Assembly (NCBI GenBank): GCA_003023565.1
Contig: PXSA01000037.1
Location: forward strand, 64,504 to 100,662
Source: Halobacteriales archaeon QS_9_68_17
GTDB lineage: Archaea > Halobacteriota > Halobacteria > Halobacteriales > Natronoarchaeaceae
Direction: 5' to 3'
DNA: 36,159 nt
Below the pieces are notes generated by a model, which saw only the letters and a list, made by a program, of their open reading frames with translations, did no database searches and had not been told where the DNA came from. Within the stretch, counting starts at the first letter, position 1. Each line of letters starts with the position of its first letter. Position numbers and translations under genes: made by a program. Of the stretch, positions 8,180 to 17,175 are shown in pieces.

Positions 8180-8545
8180 GCATTGCCAGCCGTCACCCGC
8201 GAACAGGTCCGGGACGGGAAGAAGGCGTTCCAGCGGTACGGGCTGATGAACCACGGGTCGGTACTCGGCAACGGCGCGTACTACGACATCGACTACACCG
8301 CCGACGCGCTCGACCCGAAGGTCGAGCACATACGGTCGTACTACGCCGAGGAGCGCGGTCGTGAACGAGCGGGTCCAACAGGACCCGGAGAGCCGGGCCG
8401 CGAGCGACGAGAGACGGTACTCCGAGGCCGAGCGGTGCGCCCACGACCAGGTGCGCCGGACGTACGTCGAGCGCTACCACGAGGGCGACGCCGAGCGCGG
8501 CGTCCCGGCCGGGATGGTCGAGTCCGAGGAGGAGGCCGAGGAGTC
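8180..8545 (+). pseudogene. norB: Relic of nitric oxide reductase large subunit (NorB, qNOR type)
   Basis: An N-terminal fragment of the quinol-dependent nitric oxide reductase, which reduces NO to N2O in the membrane. PAVTREQVRDGKKAFQRYGL, MNHGSVLGNGAYYDIDYTA and KVEHIRSYYAEER are the conserved periplasmic N-terminal region of NorB. After about 8358 homology continues in another frame (YSEAERCAHDQVRRTYVERY, then HEGDAERGVPAGMVESEEEA). So there is a frameshift or deletion, the first transmembrane helix is missing, and everything after about residue 150 of a roughly 750-residue protein is gone. It ends at the junction with an oppositely oriented multicopper oxidase relic. Confidence 0.8.
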
Positions 8546-9397
8546 GGAAGCGGTGGTTGTGGACGTGCATCGAGTGGGACATGTAGACGGCGTTGACCGT
8601 GTGGAGGCGGACGGTGTCGCCCTCCGAGACGATGAGCGGCGACCCGTCCTCGGGGTAGAGCGTCCTTGGCGCGGATTTCTCGTCGATCGTGAACACGTCG
8701 GGGTTGCGGTTCCGCGGACTGTAGCTCACGTCCTTGCCGGCGAGCGTTCGGTTGACCCGGGAGTCCCGGTCCTTGAGCGTAGGAAGTACTCCCGGTTGGC
8801 GGGCTCGTACCCCGCAGGGTCGACCCGGAAGATGCCGTACATCCCCATATCGATGTGCCGGTGGGTCTGGTATAGTGGCGGTGATGGGTTTCGGGCACGT
8901 TCGCCGGGGTCTCGTCTGTGTGAGTCTCGTCCGGCGGGACGGTGATCCCCGTCGTCGTCGTCGTCGGGACACCGTCGTTCTCCCACGTCTTGCGCATGCC
9001 GTGGAAGTGCAGCGTATGCGGGTGCTGACTGTCATTGTTGTCGAGCGTCACCTCGGTGTCCTCGCCTTCGACCGTCCGGATGATCGGACCGGGGGCGCTC
9101 GGGTCGCGGTCGTCGGCCTGGAACGCCCACACCCGGGGCAGTTCGACCGGACCGCCATGGACTCGCCGGGGTGGGCCATGCGGCGCGCCGGGACGCTCTT
9201 CAGCGTGACCTGACGCCCTGTTCGTGGACGTCGGCGACCTCCAGCGGGGAGGGCAGCGGCACGTCGGACTGCGCCGCCGCGCCGGCCCGCTGGTTCTGCT
9301 CGCGGTTGCCGGCGGGCGCAGCAGCGGCCGCGCCGGTCGTTGCGAGGAACGCTCTGCGAGACGTGTCGTCGCCGGGAGCACCGACGTTCCGGGTCAT
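8546..9397 (-). pseudogene. Frame-broken multicopper oxidase (Tat-exported)
   Basis: A decayed cupredoxin-type multicopper oxidase. It begins with an intact Tat signal (SRRAFLATTGAAAAAPAG near residue 13). It continues through at least five segments in three frames: QVTLKSVPARRMAHPGESM, VWAFQADDRDPSAPGPIIRT with TLHFHGMRKTWENDGVP, HIDMGMYGIFRVDPAGYEP, and RTLYPEDGSPLIVSEGDTV with MSHSMHVHNHRFRLL. At least four frameshifts are needed to read it. The first copper motif HTLHFHG survives, but the expected YHCHYQTH is now HHRHY. The gene ends abruptly at about 8546 against the NorB relic. In other haloarchaea such oxidases occur near nitrite or NO reductase genes; it cannot make a working protein here. 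Confidence 0.8.
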
Positions 9398-9951
9398 GGC
9401 CTCATTTCGAGATTCGGGATGCCACTAAACGAGGCCGTCTCGGATTCCAAGGACCTGAGAACGGGGTGAGGCCGGTTGCGACTCCGCTGACCCTAGATCG
9501 ATGCGCTCGACTCCGCGGTCGAACGTTCGCGCGCTCGCAGCCTGAATCTTGCTGCGAACGTGTTCGAGCGTGCCGCGCTCGGTAGGCGTCGCTGCTGTAC
9601 CACAGGTTCGGAAGGTAGAGGGCGTAACAAAAGGAACTAAGGGTGAATCCGGAGTCTTCGCCGAGAAGTGAGCAGTCGTCCGCAACACCAGTCAGTCACG
9701 ATCGTGAATCATCCCACTTCTCACACGAACGACGAATACGAGGCCGACTGGCGGTATCAGTCGCTACCGACCGAAGCGAGTCCCGAGGACCATCTCGGCT
9801 GGGCTGGTGGATCCAGCCCCGTCCGGAACAACAGCACGACCGGCGAGGAGATCGACAGGGTATTACAGTCCGATCCGTTTCTCCCGTTCTGAACCGGCGC
9901 GTGAAGAACTACCGTCCAACGAGAAAATCAAACGATGACTGGATCCCCTCG
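9398..9951. other. Gene-poor region with a 12-bp palindrome
   Basis: About 550 bases, noticeably less GC-rich than the surroundings, with no gene I can support well. A 74-codon GTG frame on the plus strand (9668-9892) has partly acidic content and might be real, but matches no family I know. TCACGATCGTGA at 9696-9707 is a perfect 12-bp palindrome that could be an operator. The AT-rich GAGAAAATCAAAC around 9921-9933 is a likely promoter for the lipoprotein gene at 9952. Confidence 0.35.
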
Positions 9952-11193
9952 ATGAACCGACGGACGTTTCTCGGGACCGTTTCGGGAACGACCGGGCTAC
10001 TCGCTGGTTGTCTGTTCACTGCTGAGGACGAGACCTCCAGCGGGACCGTCTCGTGTGGCGACACCACCCACGATGCGCTGCACGACGAACCACTGGATGC
10101 AGCCGTCACCGGAACGTGGGAGTCGATCTACGGAGACCGGCAGAACACAGGGGTCCGTCCGAACACAGCCGGCCCGGCCGACTGTCCGCAGACACACTGG
10201 CGGGCCCTGCCCCCCGATCCAGACGATAGAATCTCGTTCGACTTTCCACCGGTCGTCAGCGACGGGTACGCCGTGATCTCGAACGGGTTGAGCCGCGTGT
10301 TCGCGTTCGACGCTAGGAGCGCCACCGCGGAGTGGACGGCAGAAGTGACATCGGGTATCACCGAACTGGCGACTATCGGCGACCTGGTCTGTTTCGGAAG
10401 CGGTCGTGGCGTTCACGCCCTGGCACTTGCCGACGGGACAGAACGGTGGTGCCGGGAGACCGACGACCGTATCAGTACAGCACCGAAAGTCGATGGTGAT
10501 CGACTGTTTGTGACGACGGACAGTGGGACACTGCTGGCGATCGACCGGGACGGTCACGTGGTCTGGCGAACGTCAGTTCCGAGTGGTGACCGCGAAACGT
10601 CGACGGACCGTAACCCGAGGACGCCGGCGGCAGTCACGGGGGACCGAGTATTCGTCTGCGACTCCGCTGGCCTCGTCGCCGCGGTCGACCGAACCACTGG
10701 AGACCTCGCCTGGTCTCGGTCGTTCGACGAGGACGTGTCGAACGCCCCGACGGTGGGTGCGGACGCCGTCTTAGTTGCGAGTGAGCGCTCTCTGCGCGCA
10801 CTCGACCGGCAGACCGGCGAGACACGGTGGACGGCCTTCGACGACGCCAGTGACTCCTCCGTCGTGGTGAACTCGCCGGCGCTCGACGTCACGACGGGGA
10901 CGGTGTACGCTCAGGCCGGTCCGGATCTGCAGAACCTGTTTCTCACAGCAGTCGATGCGGGGACTGGCACGGAACGCTGGCGAACCGGAATCGCTCTCCC
11001 CGAGACCGATCCGATCGTAGGCCTGGACCACGTCTATCTCGGTGCGGGGAGCGATCTAATCGCTGTCGACCGAGATAGCCACGAGGAGCGGTGGCGGATG
11101 ACGCAGAGAAGTGACATCCACGGCCATCCCGTACTGCTGGACAGGACGGTATTCGTTCCGTCGGTCGACGACGGTCTGTTCGCGGTTGCGTAG
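9952..11193 (+). CDS. PQQ-type beta-propeller lipoprotein, Tat-exported
   Basis: A 413-residue secreted lipoprotein. It opens with a Tat signal and lipobox (MNRRTFLGTVSGTTGLLAGC), so it should be exported folded and lipid-anchored at Cys20 on the outer face of the membrane. The mature part is a beta-propeller built from PQQ-like blades; recurring motifs are VFAFDARSATAEWTAEV, LLAIDRDGHVVWRTSV, VAAVDRTTGDLAWSRSF, LRALDRQTGETRWTAF and LTAVDAGTGTERWRTGI. No quinone ligands or enzymatic residues are evident, so it is more probably a scaffold or binding protein than a dehydrogenase. The ATG at 9952 directly precedes the signal. Its base composition is slightly less GC-rich than its neighbours, possibly reflecting acquisition. 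Confidence 0.85.
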   Translation: MNRRTFLGTVSGTTGLLAGCLFTAEDETSSGTVSCGDTTHDALHDEPLDAAVTGTWESIYGDRQNTGVRPNTAGPADCPQTHWRALPPDPDDRISFDFPPVVSDGYAVISNGLSRVFAFDARSATAEWTAEVTSGITELATIGDLVCFGSGRGVHALALADGTERWCRETDDRISTAPKVDGDRLFVTTDSGTLLAIDRDGHVVWRTSVPSGDRETSTDRNPRTPAAVTGDRVFVCDSAGLVAAVDRTTGDLAWSRSFDEDVSNAPTVGADAVLVASERSLRALDRQTGETRWTAFDDASDSSVVVNSPALDVTTGTVYAQAGPDLQNLFLTAVDAGTGTERWRTGIALPETDPIVGLDHVYLGAGSDLIAVDRDSHEERWRMTQRSDIHGHPVLLDRTVFVPSVDDGLFAVA

Positions 11194-11377
11194 ACACCGA
11201 CGGTACGTCCTACACCAGCCAACCGGATCAGGCACTGGATGGCATGATTCCCACTGAGGAGGTGCTGAACAGACAGTGCCCGATGCCTCATTGTGTCCTA
11301 CGGTTGGTGCTTTGTCGGTTTCCACGTTCCGAACCTATACTGTGCCGTTCCCGTAATTCGATATACCGGCATAAGGT

Positions 11378-12292
11378 TTACTCCTCGATCAGCGTCCGAA
11401 TGCGGCCCTCGTCACCCTCCTCGACGGCGGCCGCAACCCTCGGGATATCGACGTCGTCGGGCACGTGCTGCGGGTGCTTCCGCTGGAAGTAGCCGACCAA
11501 GTTCTCGACGTCGCGTTCGAGGAACTCGTCGGCGTTCTCGTGGTCGGTCGGGACCGACTGGGGCCAGTCGAAGATAGTGATCCCATGCTCGTTGACGAAG
11601 ACGTTGTACTCGCTCATGTCCGCGTGCACGCGCCCGTGCGCGAACGCCGCGCTCATCTCGTCTAGGATCAGCGCGAGCACCGGCACTACCTGTTGGTCCT
11701 CTAGCCCCGTCCGCGAGAGCTCCACGCCGTCTATCTTCTCCATCACGATGGCGTGGCGGTTCTGGTCGACCGGCCGCGGCACCTCCACGTCGGGATACAG
11801 CGCCTCCATGGCCTCGAACTCCCGCTCGGCGGCCTTCCGCGCGGTGTAGAGCCACGAGACGTGCTCGCGGTCGGAGGTGTAGTCGCGCTCTTTCATCACC
11901 TCGCGGAAGTTCGTGAACCCCTCGCGGTGATACTTCAGCGCCAGCGGCTTGTACGACTGCACCTCGAACACGTCGCTTTCCTTGCCGACGCCGAGCGACG
12001 AGCCGAACCCCTCGATGGTGTCGCGCTCGACGAAGGCGTGCAGCGCCAGGGCGTCGTACCCCTCGAACTTGAGGCTGTACCCCTCGTACTGGATCGTCTT
12101 CCGCTCGATCAACCCGTAGTCGAGACACCGGTCCACTCGGTAGTCGACCTCCTCTTCGGTCAGGCCGGAGAACTCCGGCAGCTCCTCCTTCCGGACCCAC
12201 TCGGAGAACCGCATCCCCTGCTCGACGCCCGAGAGCAGATAGAAGTCCTCGGGTTCCAGTTCCGGGAGTGTCCCGGCCACGTTCTGCACCAT
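11378..12292 (-). CDS. rio2: RIO2-type atypical serine kinase/ATPase
   Basis: A 304-residue RIO2 kinase, an archaeal and eukaryotic factor for late maturation of the small ribosomal subunit. Residues 8-90 are the RIO2-specific winged helix. Then come the nucleotide loop LGVGKESDVFEV (100-111), ATP-binding Lys120 in LALKYHREG, the catalytic HADMSEYN with Asp225 and Asn230, and the metal-binding Asp242 in FDWPQ. The usual RIO2 motif is DFPQ; Phe to Trp here is a mild change. The ATG at 12292 is supported by a TATA (CTTAAAC on the minus strand, about 12318-12324) some 27-30 bases upstream, a leaderless arrangement. It is monocistronic and convergent with the propeller gene. Confidence 0.93.
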   Translation of the reverse strand: MVQNVAGTLPELEPEDFYLLSGVEQGMRFSEWVRKEELPEFSGLTEEEVDYRVDRCLDYGLIERKTIQYEGYSLKFEGYDALALHAFVERDTIEGFGSSLGVGKESDVFEVQSYKPLALKYHREGFTNFREVMKERDYTSDREHVSWLYTARKAAEREFEAMEALYPDVEVPRPVDQNRHAIVMEKIDGVELSRTGLEDQQVVPVLALILDEMSAAFAHGRVHADMSEYNVFVNEHGITIFDWPQSVPTDHENADEFLERDVENLVGYFQRKHPQHVPDDVDIPRVAAAVEEGDEGRIRTLIEE

Positions 12293-12373
12293 ACCGGATC
12301 CGTAGCGGATGGGCGGGTTTAAGCCCCGTGTGTCCGGAGCGAAACAGCGATAAAGTACATGACGATACATCAA

Positions 12374-12685
12374 ATATCGGCAGACCGGGCCTCACAGGTT
12401 TGGGGTTCGAGTTGTGGCGTGTGCCTTGATCTCACTTCGAACAAGACCGATTGGACTCCAGTCCGGCGGTTTTCGAACCCGTACGAGGTATATGACTTGG
12501 AAAAGTTTTCTACGTGATAAGAAGTTCGAATCGCTAGATGGCCTCCTGCTTTGCATCCGTGTACAGGGAACAAAGGACACGCATCGAACCCATCCCCCGA
12601 GGTTGTGGGGCCTGTGGCGACCGGTCAGCGTTAACGCCGCCGCTGACTGCACAACGGCTTTGTCCCGACCGAACGTACTCCCGGT
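12374..12685. promoter_or_regulatory. AT-richer island with promoter-like elements before lplA
   Basis: About 310 bases without a gene. It is clearly AT-richer than its flanks. TTCGAA occurs three times within 95 bases (12436, 12472, 12525). GGTATATGAC at 12487-12496 resembles a strong plus-strand TATA box; it lies too far (about 190 bases) from lplA for a leaderless start, so it would give a long leader or a small RNA. I found no tRNA cloverleaf despite the tRNA-like TTCGAA strings. A weaker TATA (GGCTTTG, about 12655-12661) has the right spacing for lplA. Confidence 0.35.
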
Positions 12686-13519
12686 ATGGCCGACGATTCC
12701 GGTTCCCTGCGGTCGTCGCTCGCAGACAACGACTGGCGTTTCGTCAGCGAAGAGTCCCGTTCGGGCGCGATGAACATGGCGCTCGACGAGATCGCCGCCG
12801 AGACGGCGTCGTCCGGGGGACCCCGGACGGTTCGGGTGTACCGCTGGGACCCGAACTGCCTCTCGCTGGGCTACCGGCAGGACCCGGAGACCGTCGACTG
12901 GGGGTACTGCAAGCGCCGCGGGATCGACGTCGTCCGTCGACAGACCGGCGGCGGCGGCATCTACCACGACAACGTCGGCGATATCTCCTACAGCGTCGTC
13001 GCGCCCGCCGACGAGTTGCCGGGCGACCTGACGGACTGTTACTCCATGCTTTGCGAACCGGTCATCGAGGCGTTCCGCCGGATGGGCGTGTTCGCCGAGT
13101 TCGCGGACGAGGACCTGCCCGCGATCCACGAACCGGCGTGTTACCTCCGGGCGATCCACCCCGCGCACGACCTGGTCTGTGGGGGCCGGAAGGTCAGCGG
13201 CAACGCCCAGTACCACCAGCGCGACGCCGTCATCCAGCACGGGTCGATCAACTTCGACCTCACCGTCTCCGAACACCTCGGCGTGTTCTCGGACCCCGAC
13301 ACGACTCGCGACGAGTTCGAGGGCCGGGTGACGAGCGTCACGAACCACGCGAACGTCACGCGCGAGGAGGCCGTCGAGACGCTGGAGGAGTGCCTCCGGG
13401 AGTGGGCGGACGCGCGGACGGGCGGGTGGACCGATCAGGAGATCGACGACGCGCGTCTCCGCGCCGAGCGGAAGTACGAGACGGAGGCCTGGAACCGCCA
13501 CCGCGACGACCCGACCTGA
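12686..13519 (+). CDS. lplA: Lipoate-protein ligase A family protein
   Basis: A 277-residue enzyme of the biotin/lipoyl ligase fold that attaches lipoate (via lipoyl-AMP) to acyl-carrier domains of 2-oxoacid dehydrogenases or GcvH. The key signatures are present: RWDPNCLSLGYRQDPETVD, RRQTGGGGIYHD at residues 84-95 (adenylate and lipoyl binding), and KVSGNAQ at 169-175 with the conserved lysine, followed by HGSINFD. The C-terminal part (about 200-277) is helical and could be the small accessory domain. An octanoyltransferase role cannot be excluded by motif alone. It is notable beside a window that also holds a dead E1-beta relic, since the target complex is not here. Leaderless start at the ATG is likely. 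Confidence 0.9.
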   Translation: MADDSGSLRSSLADNDWRFVSEESRSGAMNMALDEIAAETASSGGPRTVRVYRWDPNCLSLGYRQDPETVDWGYCKRRGIDVVRRQTGGGGIYHDNVGDISYSVVAPADELPGDLTDCYSMLCEPVIEAFRRMGVFAEFADEDLPAIHEPACYLRAIHPAHDLVCGGRKVSGNAQYHQRDAVIQHGSINFDLTVSEHLGVFSDPDTTRDEFEGRVTSVTNHANVTREEAVETLEECLREWADARTGGWTDQEIDDARLRAERKYETEAWNRHRDDPT

Positions 13520-13582
13520 CCCGCGACGGGGCGGGCCGCCGGATTCGAAGTACCTTTGACAGTCCGGTCGCTTTCCGTACAC

Positions 13583-14413
13583 ATGCGAGTCGGAGCACAC
13601 GTGTCTATCGCCGACGGCGTCGACAACGCCGTCGACCGGCAGCGCGACGTCGGCGGGAACTGCGGACAGATATTCACTCACTCCCCACAGGTGTGGCAGG
13701 ACCCCGACATCGGGGACGACGAGGCGGCGGCCTTCCGCGACGGCAGTGCCGAGAAGCTCGACGGCCCCTGGGTCATCCATTCCTCCTATCTCGTGAACCT
13801 CTGTACGCCGAAAGACGGCCTCCGCGAGAAGTCGATCGACGCCATGCAGCAGGAGGTCGACGCCGCGGACAGACTCGGCATCGAGTACGTCAACGTCCAC
13901 CTCGGCGCGCACACCGGCGCGGGCGTCGAGGGCGGCCTCGACAACGCCGCCAGCGCGCTGGACGAACTGGCGATCCCGGAGGGCGTGACCGTCCTCGTCG
14001 AGAGCGACGCCGGCAGCGGCACGAAACTCGGCGGCGACTTCGAGCACCTCGCCGAGGTCCTCGACCGCTCCGAGCAGGACCTCGATGTCTGTCTCGACAC
14101 CGCCCACGTGTTCGCGGCGGGCTACGACCTCTCGACCGCCGAGGGCGTCGAGGAGACGGTCGCGGAGTTCGACGATATCGTCGGTCTCGAACACCTGCAG
14201 TGCATTCACCTCAACGACTCCAAGCACGAATGCGGCACGAACAAGGACGAGCACGCCCACATCGGCGAGGGTCTCATCGGGGAGGAGGGAATGCGGACCC
14301 TGATCAACCACGGCGACCTCGCCGACGTTCCGCTGGTGCTCGAAACCCCGAACGAGGACGGGAAGGGCTTCGAGTGGAACATAGAACGCGTGAAGGGGCT
14401 GCGAGAGACGTAA
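13583..14413 (+). CDS. nfo: Endonuclease IV (AP endonuclease)
   Basis: A 276-residue DNA-repair enzyme that cleaves the backbone 5' to abasic sites using three zinc ions in a TIM barrel. The family signatures are clear: [17 protein letters not shown] at the start, [34 protein letters not shown] with metal-ligand histidines, [11 protein letters not shown] with the bridging Glu, [32 protein letters not shown], and ETPNEDGKG at the end. All expected metal-binding motifs look intact. The ATG at 13583 has a TATA-like TACCTTTGACA about 25-30 bases upstream, consistent with a leaderless message. The gene is separate from lplA (63-base gap). Confidence 0.95.
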   Translation: MRVGAHVSIADGVDNAVDRQRDVGGNCGQIFTHSPQVWQDPDIGDDEAAAFRDGSAEKLDGPWVIHSSYLVNLCTPKDGLREKSIDAMQQEVDAADRLGIEYVNVHLGAHTGAGVEGGLDNAASALDELAIPEGVTVLVESDAGSGTKLGGDFEHLAEVLDRSEQDLDVCLDTAHVFAAGYDLSTAEGVEETVAEFDDIVGLEHLQCIHLNDSKHECGTNKDEHAHIGEGLIGEEGMRTLINHGDLADVPLVLETPNEDGKGFEWNIERVKGLRET

Positions 14414-14491
14414 CCGCTCGAAGAGCGCCCGGCGAACGCGGGTGTTTCGCGAACCGACCGGCTTTTCTCGCCGCCCCCGCAAACGACGCCC

Positions 14492-15286
14492 GTGCGCCAG
14501 TTCACCGAAGAGTACCTCCGGCACACGCGCCGCGGGATGTGGGACGACCGGGCCGCGCTCGAACCGCTCGACCTCGACGACACCGAGCGCGTCCTCGACG
14601 TGGGCTGCGGCACGGGCGAACTGAGCGGCGTCCTCGCCGAGGAGTCGCCCGGCGAGGTGGTCGGCCTCGACGCCGACCCCGACCTGCTCGCGGTCGCGGG
14701 CGAGCGGGTCCCGGTCGCGGCGGGCGACGCGACTCGGCTCCCGTTTCCCGACGACGCCTTCGACCTCGTGGTCTGTCAGGCGCTTCTGATCAACCTGCCC
14801 GACCCGGCGGCCGCGGTGAGGGAGTTCGCCCGCGTCTCGCGGGACCGCGTGGCCGCCGTCGAACCCGACAACAACGCCGTGGCCGTCGAGTCGAGCGTCG
14901 AGAGCGAGTCCCGGCTAGAGGGTCGCGCCCGCCGCGCCTACCTCGACGGCGTTCCGACGGACGTGTCGCTGGGCGGTGAGGGAACGCGCCGGGTGTTCGA
15001 CGAGGTCGGGATCGACGACGTCGAGACGCGCCGGTACGACCACGAGCGGACCGTCGCGCCGCCGTACTCCGAGGCGGCGCTGGCCGACGCGAAGCGCAAG
15101 GCGACCGGCGAGGGCCTCGCTGACGACCGCGAGACCATGCTGTCGGGCGACCTCGACGCCGACGAGTACGACGGCCTCCGGACCGCGTGGCGCGCGATGG
15201 GCCGGGACGTGATCGACCAGATGCAAGCGGACGCGTACCGGCGGAGCGAGGTCGTTCCCTTCTTCGTCACGGTGGGACGAGTCTGA
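14492..15286 (+). CDS. SAM-dependent class I methyltransferase
   Basis: A 264-residue Rossmann-fold methyltransferase. Motif I VLDVGCGTGELSG (residues 34-46) binds S-adenosylmethionine, the acidic residue after the second strand is in VVGLDADPD, and AAGDATRLPFPDDAFDLVVC with LLINLPDPAAAVREFARV follows the usual order. The C-terminal third (YSEAALADAKRKATG onward) is not a standard methyltransferase part and probably forms the substrate lid. The acceptor is unknown. Translation starts at a GTG at 14492; a TATA-like CGGCTTTTC (14459-14467) at leaderless distance supports this start, as does the immediate onset of conserved sequence. Confidence 0.88.
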   Translation: MRQFTEEYLRHTRRGMWDDRAALEPLDLDDTERVLDVGCGTGELSGVLAEESPGEVVGLDADPDLLAVAGERVPVAAGDATRLPFPDDAFDLVVCQALLINLPDPAAAVREFARVSRDRVAAVEPDNNAVAVESSVESESRLEGRARRAYLDGVPTDVSLGGEGTRRVFDEVGIDDVETRRYDHERTVAPPYSEAALADAKRKATGEGLADDRETMLSGDLDADEYDGLRTAWRAMGRDVIDQMQADAYRRSEVVPFFVTVGRV

Positions 15287-15376
15287 CCGCTCCGGGGGTT
15301 CGGCCGTCGACCCGCCCGCCGGTCGCCGCGCTACCGCGGCCTTGATACCACCGGGGTGTGGAGAGCCCTGCAACGA

Positions 15377-16372
15377 ATGCGCGTGAGCCACTACTTCGAG
15401 TGGGCGGACCACATCACCGGCGGGCACGCCCAGTCCGTGGAGAACCAGCGGACGATCATGGACGACCGGGGGATCGAGTACACGACCGACCCCGACCTGA
15501 CGGCCGATATCCTACACCTGAACAACATGGGGCCGCGGTCGATCCGGTGCGCGCAGAGGGCCCGGAGACGGGGGGTTCCGGTCGTCGCCCACGCCCACCA
15601 GACCGCGGAGGACTTCCGCGAGAGCTTCGCGTTCTCGAACCTGCTGGCCCGCCCGATGCGGCCGTATCTGGAGTACGCCTACTCGCTCGCGGACCGGCTC
15701 GTCTGCCCGTCCGAGCACAACCGTGCGGTGGTCGACGGGTACACCGGCGTCCCGAAGACCGTCATCAGCAACGGGTTCGACCCGGCGATGCTGGAGGGCC
15801 ACGAGGACCTGCGCGAGGAGTACCGGGAGCGCTACGACCTCGACGGCACCGTCGCGTTCATGGTGGGACACGTCATCGAGCGGAAGGGCCTGCGGTCGTT
15901 CGTCGAGACGGCACGCCGGATGCCCGACACAGACTTCGTCTGGTTCGGCTATCTCAACCCGACGGGCGGGGGCGCGGTCGACCGCCTGCTCCGGAGCCGC
16001 GAGGCGACGGAGACAGTCGAGAGCGCGCCCGAGAACTGCACGTTCACCGGCTACGTCGCGGACATCCGCGGCGCGTACGCCGCCGGCGACGTGTTCGTCT
16101 TCCCGACGAAAAACGAGAACGAGGGGATGGCGCTCCTGGAAGCGATGGCCTGCGGCAAGCCCCCGGTCGTGCGGGACATCCCGACCTTCGAGTGGCTGGA
16201 GCACGGCGAGGAGTGTCTGAAGGTCGACCGCGATTTCGCGTCCGAACTGGAGCGGCTTCGGGACCCCGACCTGCGCCGGCGACTGGGTGAGAGCGCGAAG
16301 GCGACCAGCGAGCGGTTCGAACTCGACCGCGTCGGCGACGACCTCGTCGCGCTGTACCGCGAACTGGCGTGA
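15377..16372 (+). CDS. Glycosyltransferase, GT4-like
   Basis: A 331-residue glycosyltransferase of the GT-B fold, transferring a sugar from a nucleotide donor to a lipid, glycan or protein. The N-terminal acceptor domain includes ADILHLNNMGPRSIRCAQRA and VVAHAHQTAEDFRESF. The donor domain carries VISNGFDP, VGHVIERKGLRSFVETA and the E-x7-E signature with Glu247 and Glu255 (ENEGMALLEAMACGKPPVV). There is no membrane helix, so it acts at the cytoplasmic face. The acceptor is unknown; it is not in a recognisable N-glycosylation (agl) cluster. ATG 15377 is preferred over GTG 15356 because it directly begins the conserved strand MRVSHYFEW and the TATA-like CCTTGATAC (15340-15348) fits it. Confidence 0.88.
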   Translation: MRVSHYFEWADHITGGHAQSVENQRTIMDDRGIEYTTDPDLTADILHLNNMGPRSIRCAQRARRRGVPVVAHAHQTAEDFRESFAFSNLLARPMRPYLEYAYSLADRLVCPSEHNRAVVDGYTGVPKTVISNGFDPAMLEGHEDLREEYRERYDLDGTVAFMVGHVIERKGLRSFVETARRMPDTDFVWFGYLNPTGGGAVDRLLRSREATETVESAPENCTFTGYVADIRGAYAAGDVFVFPTKNENEGMALLEAMACGKPPVVRDIPTFEWLEHGEECLKVDRDFASELERLRDPDLRRRLGESAKATSERFELDRVGDDLVALYRELA

Positions 16373-16417
16373 GGGCGCGGCCGTCGAGGCCGATGGATTG
16401 ATCGGTCGCCTGTTCGA

Positions 16418-17068
16418 TTAGACCACGTCGCCGCGGACCGTCGCGCCTTCCTGTTGCTCTCGCCAGGCGTGGATCTCCGCGGCGGCGGTCTCGGCCTGTT
16501 CCGGTTCCAGCCCGAGCATCTCCAGCGACTCCGACAGCGTGGGGAACGGCAGTTCGCTGTTGCGGAGTTTCTCGAAGGCGTCGTCGCTCCGCGTGCCGTC
16601 GACCCAGAGGCAGGCCCCGCGGGGGTCGAGTATCTCCTCGTACGCCTCCCGGTCGACCGCGCCGCGCAGGCGCTGCGTGACGTTGTCCTCGAAACTGGCG
16701 TTGCACACCTCCAGGTGGATCGGTTCGTCGTCGATCAGGTGGGCGGCAAGGCACTTCTCGGGGGCGGCGTGGCCGTTCGGGTTCGCCCGCAGGTGCTCGG
16801 GATGCTCGCCGGCCCAGTCCGCGCGAACCGTCTTGCCGACCCCCTGAACGCCGTGGGACTCCACGAACTCGTCCTCGCGGTCGGGGTCGCCGTCCATGAG
16901 GATGTCCTTCGTCAGGTAGACGTCGAGGCGGTCGACGGGGTCCAGTCCGAGCGCCACGTCGCCGTACACCCACACCTCGCGCACCGGGACGGGCATCCGA
17001 TCGTTTTCCACGGTGTCGACCAGTTCCTCCACGCGGTCTAACGCGTCCTCGCGGTCCAGTCCGGTCAT
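16418..17068 (-). CDS. Conserved haloarchaeal protein of unknown function
   Basis: A 216-residue soluble acidic protein. I recall the family as DUF7095, known only from haloarchaea; no function is established. Visible features are a helical N-terminus (LDREDALDRVEELVDTVEND), the strand-rich core VPVREVWVYGDVALGLDPVD and RLDVYLTKDIL, and a histidine-rich centre (GHAAPEKCLAAHL). The phrase WVYGDVALGLDPVDRLDVYL faintly recalls a nucleotidyltransferase strand pattern, but no catalytic GS-x-DxD is present, so I do not claim that. A minus-strand TATA (GTTTTGC, about 17092-17098) is about 27 bases before the ATG, a leaderless start. It is divergent from the hydrolase at 17176 and shares its intergenic region. 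Confidence 0.8.
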   Translation of the reverse strand: MTGLDREDALDRVEELVDTVENDRMPVPVREVWVYGDVALGLDPVDRLDVYLTKDILMDGDPDREDEFVESHGVQGVGKTVRADWAGEHPEHLRANPNGHAAPEKCLAAHLIDDEPIHLEVCNASFEDNVTQRLRGAVDREAYEEILDPRGACLWVDGTRSDDAFEKLRNSELPFPTLSESLEMLGLEPEQAETAAAEIHAWREQQEGATVRGDVV

Positions 17069-17175
17069 CGCGTCCCGCTACTCGCCGGACCCGCAAAACG
17101 CCTTCGCGCCGCGACGGCGGTCGGCGGGGCGCGACCACCCGACCGTTTTTGTGACGATGCGGTGAACGCGACGCC

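Noticed and set aside
9425-9688. 87-codon minus-strand frame between the multicopper oxidase relic and the lipoprotein gene
   Set aside because: A part (RGTLEHVRSKIQAASARTF) looks helical, but no family was recognised and no promoter or start is convincing.
12361-12480. Possible tRNA or tRNA fragment, because of GGGTTCGAG and TTTCGAACCC strings
   Set aside because: No acceptor, D and anticodon arms could be paired around these T-loop-like strings.
15356-15376. Alternative GTG start of the glycosyltransferase
   Set aside because: The extra seven residues have no family content, and the TATA-like element spacing favours the ATG at 15377.
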